DNA of 64,000 nucleotides from CAYUPI01 sp964446585. Lineage in GTDB: Bacteria > Verrucomicrobiota > Verrucomicrobiia > Limisphaerales > UBA8199. The notes under the pieces were generated by a model. It searched no databases and had not been told where the DNA came from. It saw nothing but the letters and a program-made list of their open reading frames with translations. The stretch spans positions 135,391-199,390 of the forward strand of contig CAYUPI010000001.1 of NCBI GenBank assembly GCA_964446585.1, written 5' to 3'. The position numbers and the translations under genes are program-made. Shown here piece after piece: positions 15,639-24,845 of this stretch. Positions within the stretch are counted from its first letter, which is position 1; each line of letters starts with the position of its first letter.

Positions 15639-18600
15639 GTGCAAGCACGGTTGCTTTTGGGGCCGGCGGGGAGTGGCAAGACATTCCGTTGCCTGACGGA
15701 AATCCGCGAGGCATTGGTTGGCGCGCCGGAAGGGCCGCCATTGCTACTGATCGCTCCCAAGCAGATGACTTTTCAACTGGAGAGGCAATTGCTGGCTGAA
15801 TCGTCGCTCACGGGCTACGCACGGCTGCACATCCTTTCCTTCGACCGCTTGGCCAATTTCGTTTTGGGGCGGCTCGATCGGGCTCCTCCGGTCATGCTGG
15901 ACGAGGAAGGGAGAGTGATGGTGCTGCGAGCGCTGCTTGCAAAGAAGAGAGATTCATTAAAATTGTTCCGGGCCAGTGCGCGGCTGGCGGGCTTTGCCCA
16001 ACAGCTCAGCCTTGCGCTGCGCGAACTGCAGGAGACACAGCTCACGACCGAATCGCTCACCCAGCTTGCCCGCCAGGTGACCGAGGCTTCAGGGCTGGCC
16101 TATAAACTGGAAGACCTGGCGATGCTTCTCCAGGAATATCTCGATTGGCTTGAAGCTAACGATTTGCAGGACGCAGATTCTTTGCTGGGCGCGGCGACGG
16201 AAGCGCTAAGAGGAGGAGTGCGGAGTGCGGAGTGCGGAGTGCGGAGTGCGGAGGTGACGCGGAACCTCAACATCGAAGCCGTTTGGGTAGATGGATTTGC
16301 TGAAGTGTCCGATCCAGAGCTGGAGCTGCTGGTGGCGCTGCTGCCTCATTGCCGGCGCGCGACGATCACGTTTTGTTTGGATCGCGTGCCATTGGAAAAG
16401 ATTTCCTGGTTGTCGAACTGGTCGCTCCCGCGCCGTGCATACGAGCATTTCCGAAAAAAACTCGTCGCGCTAACAAATGTCCAAGCCCTGACTGAGCTGC
16501 TGCCTCGCTCGACCGCCAGCAACCGCTTTGCCGACAGCCCGGTTTTACGACAGTTGGAAAGATATTGGGCCGAGCCTCGAGCGTACGAGGAACGCGGAAC
16601 ACCCGTCCTCCGTAGCAGCACTGCGGAGGGTGGACGGAACACGGAACACGAAGCACGGATCGCGGAACATCGAACATCGAACTCTGAACACCGAACATCG
16701 AACACCGAACATCGGACATCGAACTCTGAACAACGAACAGAAGATGTCGCCAATGCGCTTACCGTAGCGATCTGCGCCAACCCGGAAGCCGAAGCCACAC
16801 TCGCGGCGCGCGAGATTCTGCGCTTCGTGCGCGCTGGCGGAAGATTTCGCGATATTGCCGTCCTGGTGAGGAAGCTCGAGAGTTACCACGATGCGCTCGA
16901 ACGGACGTTTCTGCGCTACCAACTCCCGTTCTTCATGGATCGACGCGAGCCAATCTCGCACCACCCCTTGGCGGAGCTGACGCGCAACGCGCTGCGCACC
17001 GTGAGTTTGGGATGGCTCCACGAGGATTGGTTCGCAGCTCTCAAGACCGGCCTGGTGCCGGCGGTGGACGGAGAGATCGATCGGCTGGAAAACGAAGCAC
17101 TAGCACGCGGCTGGAAGGGGAGCGTGTGGAAGCAGCCCATGACCGTCAGCCAAGACCCGGCTTTGACAGCGTGGCTGGCCGGCATCCAGCGCCGCCTCCT
17201 GCCTCCGTTCCAGCACCTCGCGCTGGCTCTTGGTGTAAATCAGGCTCGGCCCACCGGCCTGCAATTGACGGAGGCACTTCGCGAGTTCTGGAAAGCGCTT
17301 TCAGTCGAAGAACGGCTGCAACTATGGGTCGAGGCCGACCGGTCAACGTCGTCGTCTCGAATTCCCAGCTCGATTCATGCGACAGTGCAGGAGGAGCTCG
17401 AAGGCTGGCTGGCGAATGTCGAGTCGGCTTTTGGTGACGAAGCGCTCTCGATGCGCGAATGGCTGCCCATCCTCGAGGCCGGACTGGGCAACCTGACCGC
17501 GGGAGTAATTCCTCCGGCTCTCGACCAGGTCCTCATCGGTTCGATTGACCGCGCGCGCACGCCGGAAATCAAACTGGCCGTGGTCCTCGGCCTCAACGAG
17601 GGGGTTTTCCCGGCCGCGCCCGAGAGCACGGCACTCCTGACCGAGGCCGACCGCACCGAACTCGAAAAATTGGACATCAGCCTGAGCGCGAATTCGCGGA
17701 GGCAGCTTGGTCGTGAGCGGTTTTTGGCCTATCTCGCCTGCACACGCGCGCGCGAGCGCGTCGTCCTGACCGCTGCACTGCAAGATGCCAACGGCGCACC
17801 GCTCAACCCATCACCGTTTCTCGCCCAACTCCAGCGGCTGTTTCCCGGCCTCAAGATCGAAACGCCGCCGCAGCGACAGGATTGGCGCGAAAGCGAGCAC
17901 GTGAGCGAGCTGATCCCAACGATGCTTACCGCCCAAATGGCGGAAACGGAAACGAAGCCGCCCGCGGTTCTCGAACATCGACCCTCGACCTTCGCCCCTC
18001 GCCTCTCGCCCCTCATCCCTCACCCCTGCGCCCTCCCCGGCTGGCAGGAGCTGGCGGAAGTGCCTGCGCTGGCCAAGGTAATGGAACGGCTGCGGCATTT
18101 TGAGCCAACTGAAACTGAGGATCAGCTCGCACCCGAACTGGCCGAGCGGCTTTACGGGCGCGTCTTGCGGACTTCGGTCAGCCGCATGGAACAATTCGCC
18201 GCGTGCCCGTTCAGGTTCTTCGTCCATTCCGGGCTGAGGGCCGAAGAGCGAACATTGTTCGAGCTGGATATCAAAGAGCAAGGCACGTTTCAGCACGACG
18301 TCCTGGCGATGTTCCATCAGCAGTTGCAGCAGGAGAATCGGCGCTGGCGCGACCTCACGCCGCAGGAAGCGCGTGAGCGCATTGGCCGGGTGGCGGCGGC
18401 GTTGGCGGCAGGCTATCGCGACGGATTGTTGCACGCCAGCGAACAAACCCGATTCATGCTCCGCGTGATGACCGAATCGCTCCAGGAATTCATCGAGACA
18501 ATCATCGGCTGGATTTGCGGGCAGTATTGGTTCGATCCAGTGGCCGTCGAGTTGCCGTTCGGCGAGCAACCGGAGCGGCCCGCCTGGGAGCTGGACCTGG

Positions 18601-19289
18601 GCCACGGCCATCGATTGGCGCTCGAGGGCCGCATCGATCGCATCGACCTCTACCGCGAACCGCAGAGCGACGAGGCGCGTTGTGTGGTGGTGGACTACAA
18701 ATCCGGCCAGCGGCAGTTGGATCCCGTGCTTCTGGCCAACGGCCTCCAGTTGCAGTTGTTGAGTTATCTGAATGTCGCGCGCAGATGGCGCAATCCCCGC
18801 GAGCAATTTGGCGTCAGCCAACTCGGTCCGGCGGGCGTCTTTTACGTTAGTCTGCGGGGCAAATATGAGCGCGAACGGAACCGGCGCGAGGCTTTGGCCG
18901 ATGCGGTTGTGGCCCGCCAACTGGCCTATCGCCATACGGGGCGGTTCGATAAGACCTACCTTCGACTACTGGACAGCCGGATGGACGCCCGTCAGGGCGA
19001 CCAGTTCAATTATCGCCTCACCAACGATGGCCAGGTGTATAAAAACTGCCGCGAAGCTCTTTCAACCGCCGAATTCGCTGCGCTGCTCGATTCAGTCGAA
19101 TCGAACCTGATGGAAATGGGTCGGCGAATCTTCTCCGGCGCTGCAGAAGTGGATCCCTATCGGAAAGGCTCGACCACCGCCTGTGACTACTGCGATTACC
19201 GCAGCATCTGCCGCATCGATACCTGGACTCACAAGTACCGCGTGCTCAGTAGCCAAAACGCGGCGAACGAAACCGCGGATGCCCGATAA
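15639..19289 (+). CDS. AddB-like helicase/nuclease (PD-(D/E)XK)
   Basis: A protein of about 1216 residues resembling AddB, the second subunit of AddAB double-strand-break resection complexes. Walker A GPAGSGKT lies at about residues 8-15, as usual near the N-terminus of AddB, which is why I prefer the GTG at 15639 to the upstream frame (open from 15393) that crosses an inverted repeat. The C-terminal nuclease shows GRIDRIDLY and VVDYKSG. The iron-sulfur cysteines are the Cys of QFAACPFRFF and those of ACDYCDYRSIC. Three short-word repeats run in frame: 16213-16253, 16600-16741 (Thr/Glu/His/Arg/Asn/Ser-rich) and about 17981-18040. They probably form disordered loops. No addA is in the window. 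Confidence 0.9.
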   Translation: MQARLLLGPAGSGKTFRCLTEIREALVGAPEGPPLLLIAPKQMTFQLERQLLAESSLTGYARLHILSFDRLANFVLGRLDRAPPVMLDEEGRVMVLRALLAKKRDSLKLFRASARLAGFAQQLSLALRELQETQLTTESLTQLARQVTEASGLAYKLEDLAMLLQEYLDWLEANDLQDADSLLGAATEALRGGVRSAECGVRSAEVTRNLNIEAVWVDGFAEVSDPELELLVALLPHCRRATITFCLDRVPLEKISWLSNWSLPRRAYEHFRKKLVALTNVQALTELLPRSTASNRFADSPVLRQLERYWAEPRAYEERGTPVLRSSTAEGGRNTEHEARIAEHRTSNSEHRTSNTEHRTSNSEQRTEDVANALTVAICANPEAEATLAAREILRFVRAGGRFRDIAVLVRKLESYHDALERTFLRYQLPFFMDRREPISHHPLAELTRNALRTVSLGWLHEDWFAALKTGLVPAVDGEIDRLENEALARGWKGSVWKQPMTVSQDPALTAWLAGIQRRLLPPFQHLALALGVNQARPTGLQLTEALREFWKALSVEERLQLWVEADRSTSSSRIPSSIHATVQEELEGWLANVESAFGDEALSMREWLPILEAGLGNLTAGVIPPALDQVLIGSIDRARTPEIKLAVVLGLNEGVFPAAPESTALLTEADRTELEKLDISLSANSRRQLGRERFLAYLACTRARERVVLTAALQDANGAPLNPSPFLAQLQRLFPGLKIETPPQRQDWRESEHVSELIPTMLTAQMAETETKPPAVLEHRPSTFAPRLSPLIPHPCALPGWQELAEVPALAKVMERLRHFEPTETEDQLAPELAERLYGRVLRTSVSRMEQFAACPFRFFVHSGLRAEERTLFELDIKEQGTFQHDVLAMFHQQLQQENRRWRDLTPQEARERIGRVAAALAAGYRDGLLHASEQTRFMLRVMTESLQEFIETIIGWICGQYWFDPVAVELPFGEQPERPAWELDLGHGHRLALEGRIDRIDLYREPQSDEARCVVVDYKSGQRQLDPVLLANGLQLQLLSYLNVARRWRNPREQFGVSQLGPAGVFYVSLRGKYERERNRREALADAVVARQLAYRHTGRFDKTYLRLLDSRMDARQGDQFNYRLTNDGQVYKNCREALSTAEFAALLDSVESNLMEMGRRIFSGAAEVDPYRKGSTTACDYCDYRSICRIDTWTHKYRVLSSQNAANETADAR
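16213..16253. repeat. In-frame heptamer array (GCGGAGT)
   Basis: About six tandem copies of the 7-mer GCGGAGT lie inside the AddB-like gene, encoding GGVRSAECGVRSAE. Because 7 is not a multiple of 3, copy-number change would usually shift the frame. Confidence 0.75.
16600..16741. repeat. Shared hairpin element plus GAACATCGAACAC word array
   Basis: 16600-16637 is an imperfect hairpin (CACCCGTCCTCCGTAGCAGC then ACTGCGGAGGGTGGACGG) that recurs inverted inside rarA at 48505-48536. It is followed by degenerate copies of GAACATCGAAC/GAACACCGAAC words to 16741, all in frame in the AddB-like gene and encoding repeated EHRTSN. Confidence 0.75.
17981..18040. repeat. C-rich word array (CTCGCCCCTC family)
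   Basis: Degenerate words CTCGACC, TTCGCCCCTC, GCCTCTCG, CCCCTCATC and CCTCACCCC run in frame in the AddB-like gene, giving the Pro/Ser/Leu-rich stretch TFAPRLSPLIPHPCALPG. Related GGGGCGAGTGG words occur in opposite orientation at about 62555-62600. Confidence 0.55.
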
Positions 19290-19301
19290 CACGCAGAGAA
19301 A

Positions 19302-19751
19302 TTGAAGCCTCCTATTCCTGAATTCGGGACAGCGCTTCCAGGTGGTACATGCGAGTTGCGCCCAGGCGCTTATGCTGTTCTCCGCGACGCCGCCGGTCGA
19401 ATCGCTGTAGTATTTACGTCCGTCGGAGCCTTCCTGCCTGGCGGTGGACAGGAATCAGGTGAGTCACCGGAGCAGGCTTTAAGGCGTGAAATCCTCGAGG
19501 AATGCAGTCTCGAGGTTCAGGTGGACGCTCGCCTTGGGGTCGCCGACGAATTGGTTTGCTCCAGGGAAGAGACGCGCTGCTTCCGCAAACGAGGGACCTT
19601 CTTCGAGGCGCGTCCTCGGGCTGGCGAGGGACGCCGCCCGGTTGAACCGACCCATCGATTGGTCTGGCTACCGCTCGAGGAAGCACTGGCGAGTCTCTCG
19701 CACGAGAGCCACCAGTGGGCAGTCCGGGCCTTGGGCAAACGGCATTTATGA
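19302..19751 (+). CDS. Nudix hydrolase
   Basis: A 149-residue Nudix-fold pyrophosphohydrolase. The Nudix box is complete: GGGQESGESPEQALRREILE followed by ECSL (about residues 47-70), including the REUxEE metal-binding glutamates. Such enzymes hydrolyse nucleoside diphosphates linked to another group; the substrate is unknown. The start is a TTG at 19302, 12 bp after the AddB-like stop. No better start keeps the domain intact, so start confidence is only moderate. A good promoter for the next gene begins right at its stop codon. Confidence 0.88.
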   Translation: MKPPIPEFGTALPGGTCELRPGAYAVLRDAAGRIAVVFTSVGAFLPGGGQESGESPEQALRREILEECSLEVQVDARLGVADELVCSREETRCFRKRGTFFEARPRAGEGRRPVEPTHRLVWLPLEEALASLSHESHQWAVRALGKRHL

Positions 19752-19779
19752 TTGACGTAAGCTATGGATTTGGTATGAT
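19752..19779 (+). promoter_or_regulatory. Sigma-70-type promoter upstream of TonB receptor
   Basis: TTGACG at 19752-19757 and TATGAT at 19774-19779 are separated by 16 bp; each matches the consensus at 5 of 6 positions. It would give a 5' leader of about 200 nt (to 19983) before the TonB-dependent receptor. I see no B12-box or other riboswitch core in that leader, although a regulatory leader would fit such a gene. Confidence 0.55.
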
Positions 19780-19983
19780 GGCCGCAGGCTCACGAGACAT
19801 CCCAAAGTCATGCACAGCCGCAGCTTACATGCTCCACGGCGGAGCGGAAACGCGCCGCCGCTGCCGCCGAGAAACAAAGAACACAACCACCAAGCGGAGA
19901 TATTCCACACCCACGATTCTCTCGCACAGCCCCGGAATCTGAACAATGCACACCAGGCGGTTGGCGGTATCCACCAGCACTGA

Positions 19984-21987
19984 ATGACTAAAGGGGCTTG
20001 TTTTTGCCTTCTGGTGCTTACCATTCCGGGCATGAGCTGGGCCGCGGAGAGTTCTACGGCGGCTACGAAACCGGTCGAACCTACCGAGATCAGTTTGGAA
20101 GAACTGGTCAAAATGGAGGTGCCGGTTGTCGAAGCCGCCTCGAAGTACCGGCAGAAGACGACCGAAGCTCCGTCCTCAATCACGATCATTACGTCCGACG
20201 AAGTGAAAAAGTATGGACATCGAACGCTGGCGGACATCCTGCAGACAGTGCCAGGGATGTATGTGACCTATGACCGGAACTATTCGTTCCTGGGCGTGCG
20301 CGGTTTTAACCTGGGCGATTACAACAACCGCGTTCTGCTGCTGGTGGATGGGCATCGGCTGAACAACAGTCTCTCGGACAGCGCGTTCATCGGCACCGAA
20401 TTCATTTTGGACGTCGATCTGATCGAACGGGTTGAAATCATCCGTGGTCCTGGCTCGAGCCTGTACGGCAACAACGCCTTCTTTGGCGTCATCAATGTGA
20501 TTACGCGAACGGGCCGCGACATGGCCGGTAATGGCGTCGAGGTCTCTGGCGAGGCGGGCAGTTTTGATACCTACAAAGGACGGGCAACTTACGGAAAGCA
20601 ATTCAAAACCGGACTCGAATTGTTGCTCTCCGCTTCCATCCTCGACAGCAAAGGTCAGGAGCGATTGTTCTATAAGGAATTCAATACCCCGGAGAATAAC
20701 AATGGAATTGCTCAAAATGCAAATGATGATGCATTCAAGAGCGTCTTCGGCAGTTTCGGGTTTAAGGATATCAGCCTCGAAGGCGCCTTCAGCACGCGGG
20801 AGAAAGGGAACCCGACCGCGCAGTATCTGGCCGATTTCAATGATCGCCGGCTGCGCACGACCGACGATCGCAGTTATGTGAACCTGAAATATGCCCATGA
20901 ATTCCCCGAGATCGTGGATGTCACCGCCCGGATCTATTACGATCGACACGAGTTCAACATCGGCGAGCCATTCGGCGGTGTCCTCTACAAGGACTCTCAA
21001 ATCGGCGATTGGTGGGGCGCGGAACTGCAGCTCACCAAACGTTTGTTCGAGCGGCATACCTTTACCCTGGGCGGCGAATATCGCGATGACTTCCGCCAGG
21101 AGGAAAGGTTTTACAATGCCGAGACTGGAGTGGTTTACCGCGACCTTCGCCGTGACCGCCAAAACCATGGAGTGTATTTCCAGGGCGATATTGCCGTGGT
21201 GACCAACCTGCACGTCAACGGAGGGTTCCGTTACGACCAGTACGGCAATTTTGATCCGACCTTCAATCCGCGCGTCGCCCTGATTTACAACCCGGTCGGT
21301 GAAACCGTATTCAAGGCGCTTTACGGCACTGCCTTTCGAGCGCCCAACTTTTTCGAACTGAGCGATCAACGCAATCAGAACATCCAGCCCGAGACAATCA
21401 CGACTTATGAGCTGGTGTACGAGCAGGGAATTGGCCGTCATTTGCGTTCCTCCGTCGCTGGCTTTTACAATCAGATCGATGATTTGATCTCCTTCAATTC
21501 GGCGCCGGGCCACCAGCGGTTTGAAAACCTCAGCCGCGCGGAAGCGAAGGGAGTCGAGTTGGCCTTGGAAGGTCTTTGGGCCAATGGCATCCGCGGCCGC
21601 GCCAGTTACACGTTCCAGCACACGGAAGACACCGAAACCGGCGAAGTGCTCACCGATTCCCCGAAGCACCTGGCCAAACTCAATGTGAGCGTCCCACTGT
21701 GGAAAGACAAAGTATTTGCCGGGTTGGAAGTGCTCTACACGAGCCGTCGGACGACTGTTCACCTCACGTCCGCTGGAACCAGCGAGCCCGGAGGGGATGC
21801 GGCCGGTTTCGCCCAGGCAAATTTGACGTTGTTCAGCCAGAACCTGGTGAGGGGTTTGGACCTCTCCGCCAGCATTTACAATTTATTCGATAAGCGATAC
21901 GGCGACCCGTCAACGCCCTTCCACCAGCAGGACATAATCGAACAGGACGGCCGCACGTTCCGTGTTAAGTTAACGTACCGATTCTGA
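19984..21987 (+). CDS. TonB-dependent outer-membrane receptor
   Basis: A 667-residue gated outer-membrane beta-barrel. Signal peptide at residues 1-20 (ending GMSWA). A segment ISLEELVKMEVPVVEAASKY precedes the plug domain (about 60-190: SSITIITSDEVKKYGHRTLA, VPGMYVTYDRNYSFLGVRGF, VEIIRGPGSSLYGNNAFFGV). The barrel fills the rest and ends in VKLTYRF, with the terminal aromatic needed for Bam assembly. The ligand is not evident. It heads a cluster with YfiR-like and hybrid-kinase genes, so it may act in signalling as well as, or instead of, plain uptake. Confidence 0.95.
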   Translation: MTKGACFCLLVLTIPGMSWAAESSTAATKPVEPTEISLEELVKMEVPVVEAASKYRQKTTEAPSSITIITSDEVKKYGHRTLADILQTVPGMYVTYDRNYSFLGVRGFNLGDYNNRVLLLVDGHRLNNSLSDSAFIGTEFILDVDLIERVEIIRGPGSSLYGNNAFFGVINVITRTGRDMAGNGVEVSGEAGSFDTYKGRATYGKQFKTGLELLLSASILDSKGQERLFYKEFNTPENNNGIAQNANDDAFKSVFGSFGFKDISLEGAFSTREKGNPTAQYLADFNDRRLRTTDDRSYVNLKYAHEFPEIVDVTARIYYDRHEFNIGEPFGGVLYKDSQIGDWWGAELQLTKRLFERHTFTLGGEYRDDFRQEERFYNAETGVVYRDLRRDRQNHGVYFQGDIAVVTNLHVNGGFRYDQYGNFDPTFNPRVALIYNPVGETVFKALYGTAFRAPNFFELSDQRNQNIQPETITTYELVYEQGIGRHLRSSVAGFYNQIDDLISFNSAPGHQRFENLSRAEAKGVELALEGLWANGIRGRASYTFQHTEDTETGEVLTDSPKHLAKLNVSVPLWKDKVFAGLEVLYTSRRTTVHLTSAGTSEPGGDAAGFAQANLTLFSQNLVRGLDLSASIYNLFDKRYGDPSTPFHQQDIIEQDGRTFRVKLTYRF

Positions 21988-22088
21988 ACATGAAGATGCA
22001 GCAGTGTCGTGATGAAGCATTGGAGTTTGCCGTTCCGCCCTTGCTGCCCTTCGGCGTATGCCCTCAGCTAAAGGCGGGAGACGTGGCC

Positions 22089-22199
22089 CGGAGTGCGCCC
22101 GTCCCCGGGCGCAGCAATGTAGAAATGTCATGTGGGCCTAGAAGGACCGAGGCCCGCGCTCCGTCGATAGTTGCTGCGCCCGGGGACGGGCGCACTCCG
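22089..22199. repeat. Perfect 29-bp inverted repeat
   Basis: 22089-22117 (CGGAGTGCGCCCGTCCCCGG then GCGCAGCAA) is the exact reverse complement of 22171-22199. A smaller inner GGGCCT/AGGCCC pairing lies in the 53-bp loop. It fills the 269-bp space after the TonB receptor and could end or attenuate its transcript, though no U-tract follows. The sequence is unrelated to the TGTAGGAG elements. Confidence 0.88.
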
Positions 22200-22256
22200 C
22201 CACCAAAAGCTGATCCCTTACGCTTCGGCCCATTTTTCCATTGCTCGGTCGCGAGT

Positions 22257-24221
22257 ATGTTGCGCTGGCTGAGCCTGCCACTGTTCCTCGCGCTGGGCGG
22301 CTCCTGCCTTAGTCAGCCCGGCCTGCCGGTAATTACGAACGGACCGCAGAGCCAGACTGTAACGCAAGGAGCCAGCGCATCTTTCAGCGTGGGGGTAAGA
22401 AGCCTGACCTACCTGACGTACCAGTGGCGGTTCTTTGGGACCAATCTTGCCGGCGCGACTGATTCGGCATTGAAACTGATGAACGTGCAGGTTTGGCAGG
22501 CGGGACCCTATTCGGTGGTAGTGAGCAACTCTTACGGGCCGGCGACCAGCACCAACGCGATTTTGACCGTGGCGCTGCCCCCGGGTACGGCTTCGACCTG
22601 GGGAGACAACACTTCTGGCCAATCCACGGTGCCATCCAGCTCGAACTTCTTTGCCACCCAGTCATTCAACACTCCAGGATCGCCCGCTCCCAACGAGCCC
22701 GATCATTGCGGTTATCCGCCCTGTGGCTCTTATTGGCTGACTTACACTCCCCCCCTCAGCGGCACACTCACGGTCGATTCCATAGGCACTACTTTCAATG
22801 CCATCCTGGACGTTTATGCTGGGACAGATCTGTCCAACCTCCAACCCGTAGCTTGTAGCGCAAACCATGGCTCTGCCGGCGAGTCAGTGACGTTTCCGGC
22901 CACCGGTGGTGCGATGTACTTCGTCTTTATCGAGGGAGTCAACTGCGTCACCGGGCCTGCAACCATTAATTTCAATTTGTTGGTGTCGTTCGGATTTGGG
23001 GTCAAAGCGATCGCCGCAGGGGGCGGCCACAGCCTGGTCCTCAAGACAAATGGCGTCGTCCTCGGCTGGGGTGACAATAGTTTCGGCCAGGCGACCCCGC
23101 CGGCGGGTCTGAATCAGGTGGTCGCGATCGCTGCCGGGCACAATCACAGCCTGGCGCTGAGAACCGATGGCTCCGTAGTAGCCTGGGGCGACAACAGCCT
23201 GGAGCAGACCAATGTTCCCCCTGAGGCAACAAACGTGATCAAGATCGCGGCCGGCGCGGCTCATAATCTGGCGCTGCGAGGTGACGGCACCGTGGCGGCA
23301 TGGGGCGCTGATAGTGACGGGCAGACGGACGTGCCCGTTACTTTAAGTAATGTAGTGCTGATTGCTGCGGGCAATCATCATAGCTTGGCGTGGACCCGCG
23401 ACGGCGAACTCGTCGGTTGGGGCTCGTTCTTCCATGGCGAGACGATGGCGCCACCGGGGCTGTCCGGCGTTGTCAGTTTGTCGGCCGGCGACGGATTTAG
23501 CTTGGCCCTCAAAGCCAACGGAACGGTTGTAGTCTGGGGGGATAATTCTTTTGGGCAAACGAACGTCCCCACGACGCTGACCGGCGTCGCGGCCATTTCC
23601 GCGGGGGACTACCATTGCCTGGTACTCAGAAACAACGGAGCGGTCGCGGCCTGGGGGCAGGATATCTCCGGCCAAACCAATGTGCCATTTGTCATCAGCC
23701 GGATCGTGGCAGTGTCAGCAGGAGCATCTCACAGCATGACGCTGGCGGGAAGCGGCGCACCGGTGATTCTCACCCAACCACTGACCAAGCAGGTCGACCC
23801 GGGGGCTACCGCAAGTTTCGCCGCGATGGCTGTGGGGGACGAAGCCCCAGGCTACCAATGGCGTTTGAACGGGGTGAATCTGGCCGGCGCGACTGGCAAC
23901 GTGTTGACGCGTACCAATGTGCAGCTTGCCGATGCGGGCAATTACAGTGTGCTGGTAAGCAACAGCCTCGACACCGTGCTGAGCGCCGACGCTGCGCTGG
24001 TTGTGGGGAGCTACCCTTTTCTTTCGCCTGTCGGGTTTACTCAGGATGGCTTCAAGCTGCGTGTGGTCGGCCCCGGTGGTCTTTACACTTTCCAGGCCTC
24101 CGCTGATTTCTTTTCGTGGATGCCGCTGGCAACGACCAACGCGCCGCCCGGCACTGTTGTCTTTTCCGATCCGACGGCCGCCGGCTTCGCCAGAAGATTC
24201 TATCGTGTGCTGGTCCAGTGA
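22257..24221 (+). CDS. Secreted Ig-like and RCC1-repeat protein
   Basis: A 654-residue protein. The ATG at 22257 starts an export signal (MLRWLSLPLFLALGGSCLSQ, perhaps a lipoprotein with GSC). The frame is open further upstream to 21990 but there crosses the 29-bp inverted repeat, so I reject that extension. An Ig-like domain (about 22-105, ending AGPYSVVVSNSYGP) is followed by a beta-rich segment, then about six RCC1-type repeats of roughly 40 residues (AIAAGGGHSLVLKTNGVVLG, WGDNSFGQ; about 245-495). A second Ig-like domain (about 505-585, DAGNYSVLVSNSL) and a short C-terminal module follow. Probably a surface or adhesion protein. Its place between the receptor and the yfiR-like gene may be incidental. 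Confidence 0.88.
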   Translation: MLRWLSLPLFLALGGSCLSQPGLPVITNGPQSQTVTQGASASFSVGVRSLTYLTYQWRFFGTNLAGATDSALKLMNVQVWQAGPYSVVVSNSYGPATSTNAILTVALPPGTASTWGDNTSGQSTVPSSSNFFATQSFNTPGSPAPNEPDHCGYPPCGSYWLTYTPPLSGTLTVDSIGTTFNAILDVYAGTDLSNLQPVACSANHGSAGESVTFPATGGAMYFVFIEGVNCVTGPATINFNLLVSFGFGVKAIAAGGGHSLVLKTNGVVLGWGDNSFGQATPPAGLNQVVAIAAGHNHSLALRTDGSVVAWGDNSLEQTNVPPEATNVIKIAAGAAHNLALRGDGTVAAWGADSDGQTDVPVTLSNVVLIAAGNHHSLAWTRDGELVGWGSFFHGETMAPPGLSGVVSLSAGDGFSLALKANGTVVVWGDNSFGQTNVPTTLTGVAAISAGDYHCLVLRNNGAVAAWGQDISGQTNVPFVISRIVAVSAGASHSMTLAGSGAPVILTQPLTKQVDPGATASFAAMAVGDEAPGYQWRLNGVNLAGATGNVLTRTNVQLADAGNYSVLVSNSLDTVLSADAALVVGSYPFLSPVGFTQDGFKLRVVGPGGLYTFQASADFFSWMPLATTNAPPGTVVFSDPTAAGFARRFYRVLVQ

Positions 24222-24242
24222 GATGCCGGAACGCCAGTCGCG

Positions 24243-24845
24243 ATGCGGCCGACCGGACATCATGTGATTGGGAGCGGAGGACGCAATCGCACCTATTCTC
24301 TTGCTCGAATTGCCGTCGCGCTGGCAGTGCTAACCTGGCCTTTCGGCGTCTTGGCACAATCCAGCCCTTATACGCTCTACCAGCTCAAGGCACTTTATTT
24401 GTTTAACTTTGCCAAATACACGGAGTGGCCAAAAGAGGTCTTTCCAAATGAGAGCGCGCCTTTTGTGCTCGGGATTTTTGGCCGGGATCCCTTCCGCTCA
24501 GATATCGACATCATCAAGGACAAAACGATCAAGGGCCGGAAACTGGTCATCAAATACTTTCATTCAGTGGAGGAAGTGACTAATTGCCATTTATTGTTCA
24601 TTTGTTCATCAGAAATCAGTAACCTGGCGCAGATACTCAGGGCATTGGGCAATGCGCACATTCTGACGATTGGCGAAGCGGACGGCTTCATCGAGCAAAG
24701 CGGCATGATTAACCTGGTGCCGGAGCAGAAGAGTCCCGGTACGCAGGTCGTCGGTTTCGAAATCAACCAGGCGGCGGCCGAGAAAGCCAATCTCAAGCTG
24801 GATACGCAATTGTTGAAACTGGCAAAAAGGACCAAAGGTTCATGA
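24243..24845 (+). CDS. YfiR-family (DUF4154) periplasmic protein
   Basis: A 200-residue exported protein. Signal-like helix at about 20-38 (ARIAVALAVLTWPFGVLAQS), then the DUF4154 hallmark YQLKALYLFNFAKYTEWPKE and, further on, LLFICSSE and IGEADGF...GMINLV. In Pseudomonas, YfiR binds and represses a membrane sensor (YfiN) from the periplasm. Here the stop overlaps the start of a membrane hybrid kinase by 4 bp, so that kinase is the likely partner. The conserved disulfide pair of P. aeruginosa YfiR cannot be confirmed by eye. Confidence 0.9.
   Translation: MRPTGHHVIGSGGRNRTYSLARIAVALAVLTWPFGVLAQSSPYTLYQLKALYLFNFAKYTEWPKEVFPNESAPFVLGIFGRDPFRSDIDIIKDKTIKGRKLVIKYFHSVEEVTNCHLLFICSSEISNLAQILRALGNAHILTIGEADGFIEQSGMINLVPEQKSPGTQVVGFEINQAAAEKANLKLDTQLLKLAKRTKGS

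Noticed and set aside
16213..16741. Word arrays as a possible diversity-generating retroelement template or variable region
   Set aside because: No reverse transcriptase gene or matching template/variable pair is present in the window.
19780..19983. Cobalamin riboswitch in the leader of the TonB receptor
   Set aside because: No B12-box or matching core could be found by eye.
20176..21762. A 528-residue open frame antisense to the TonB receptor
   Set aside because: GC-rich antisense shadow; the receptor frame has complete, recognisable domains.
21990..22256. N-terminal extension of the Ig/RCC1 protein from an ATG at 21990
   Set aside because: It crosses a perfect 29-bp inverted repeat and lacks sensible protein sequence; a clear signal peptide starts at 22257.
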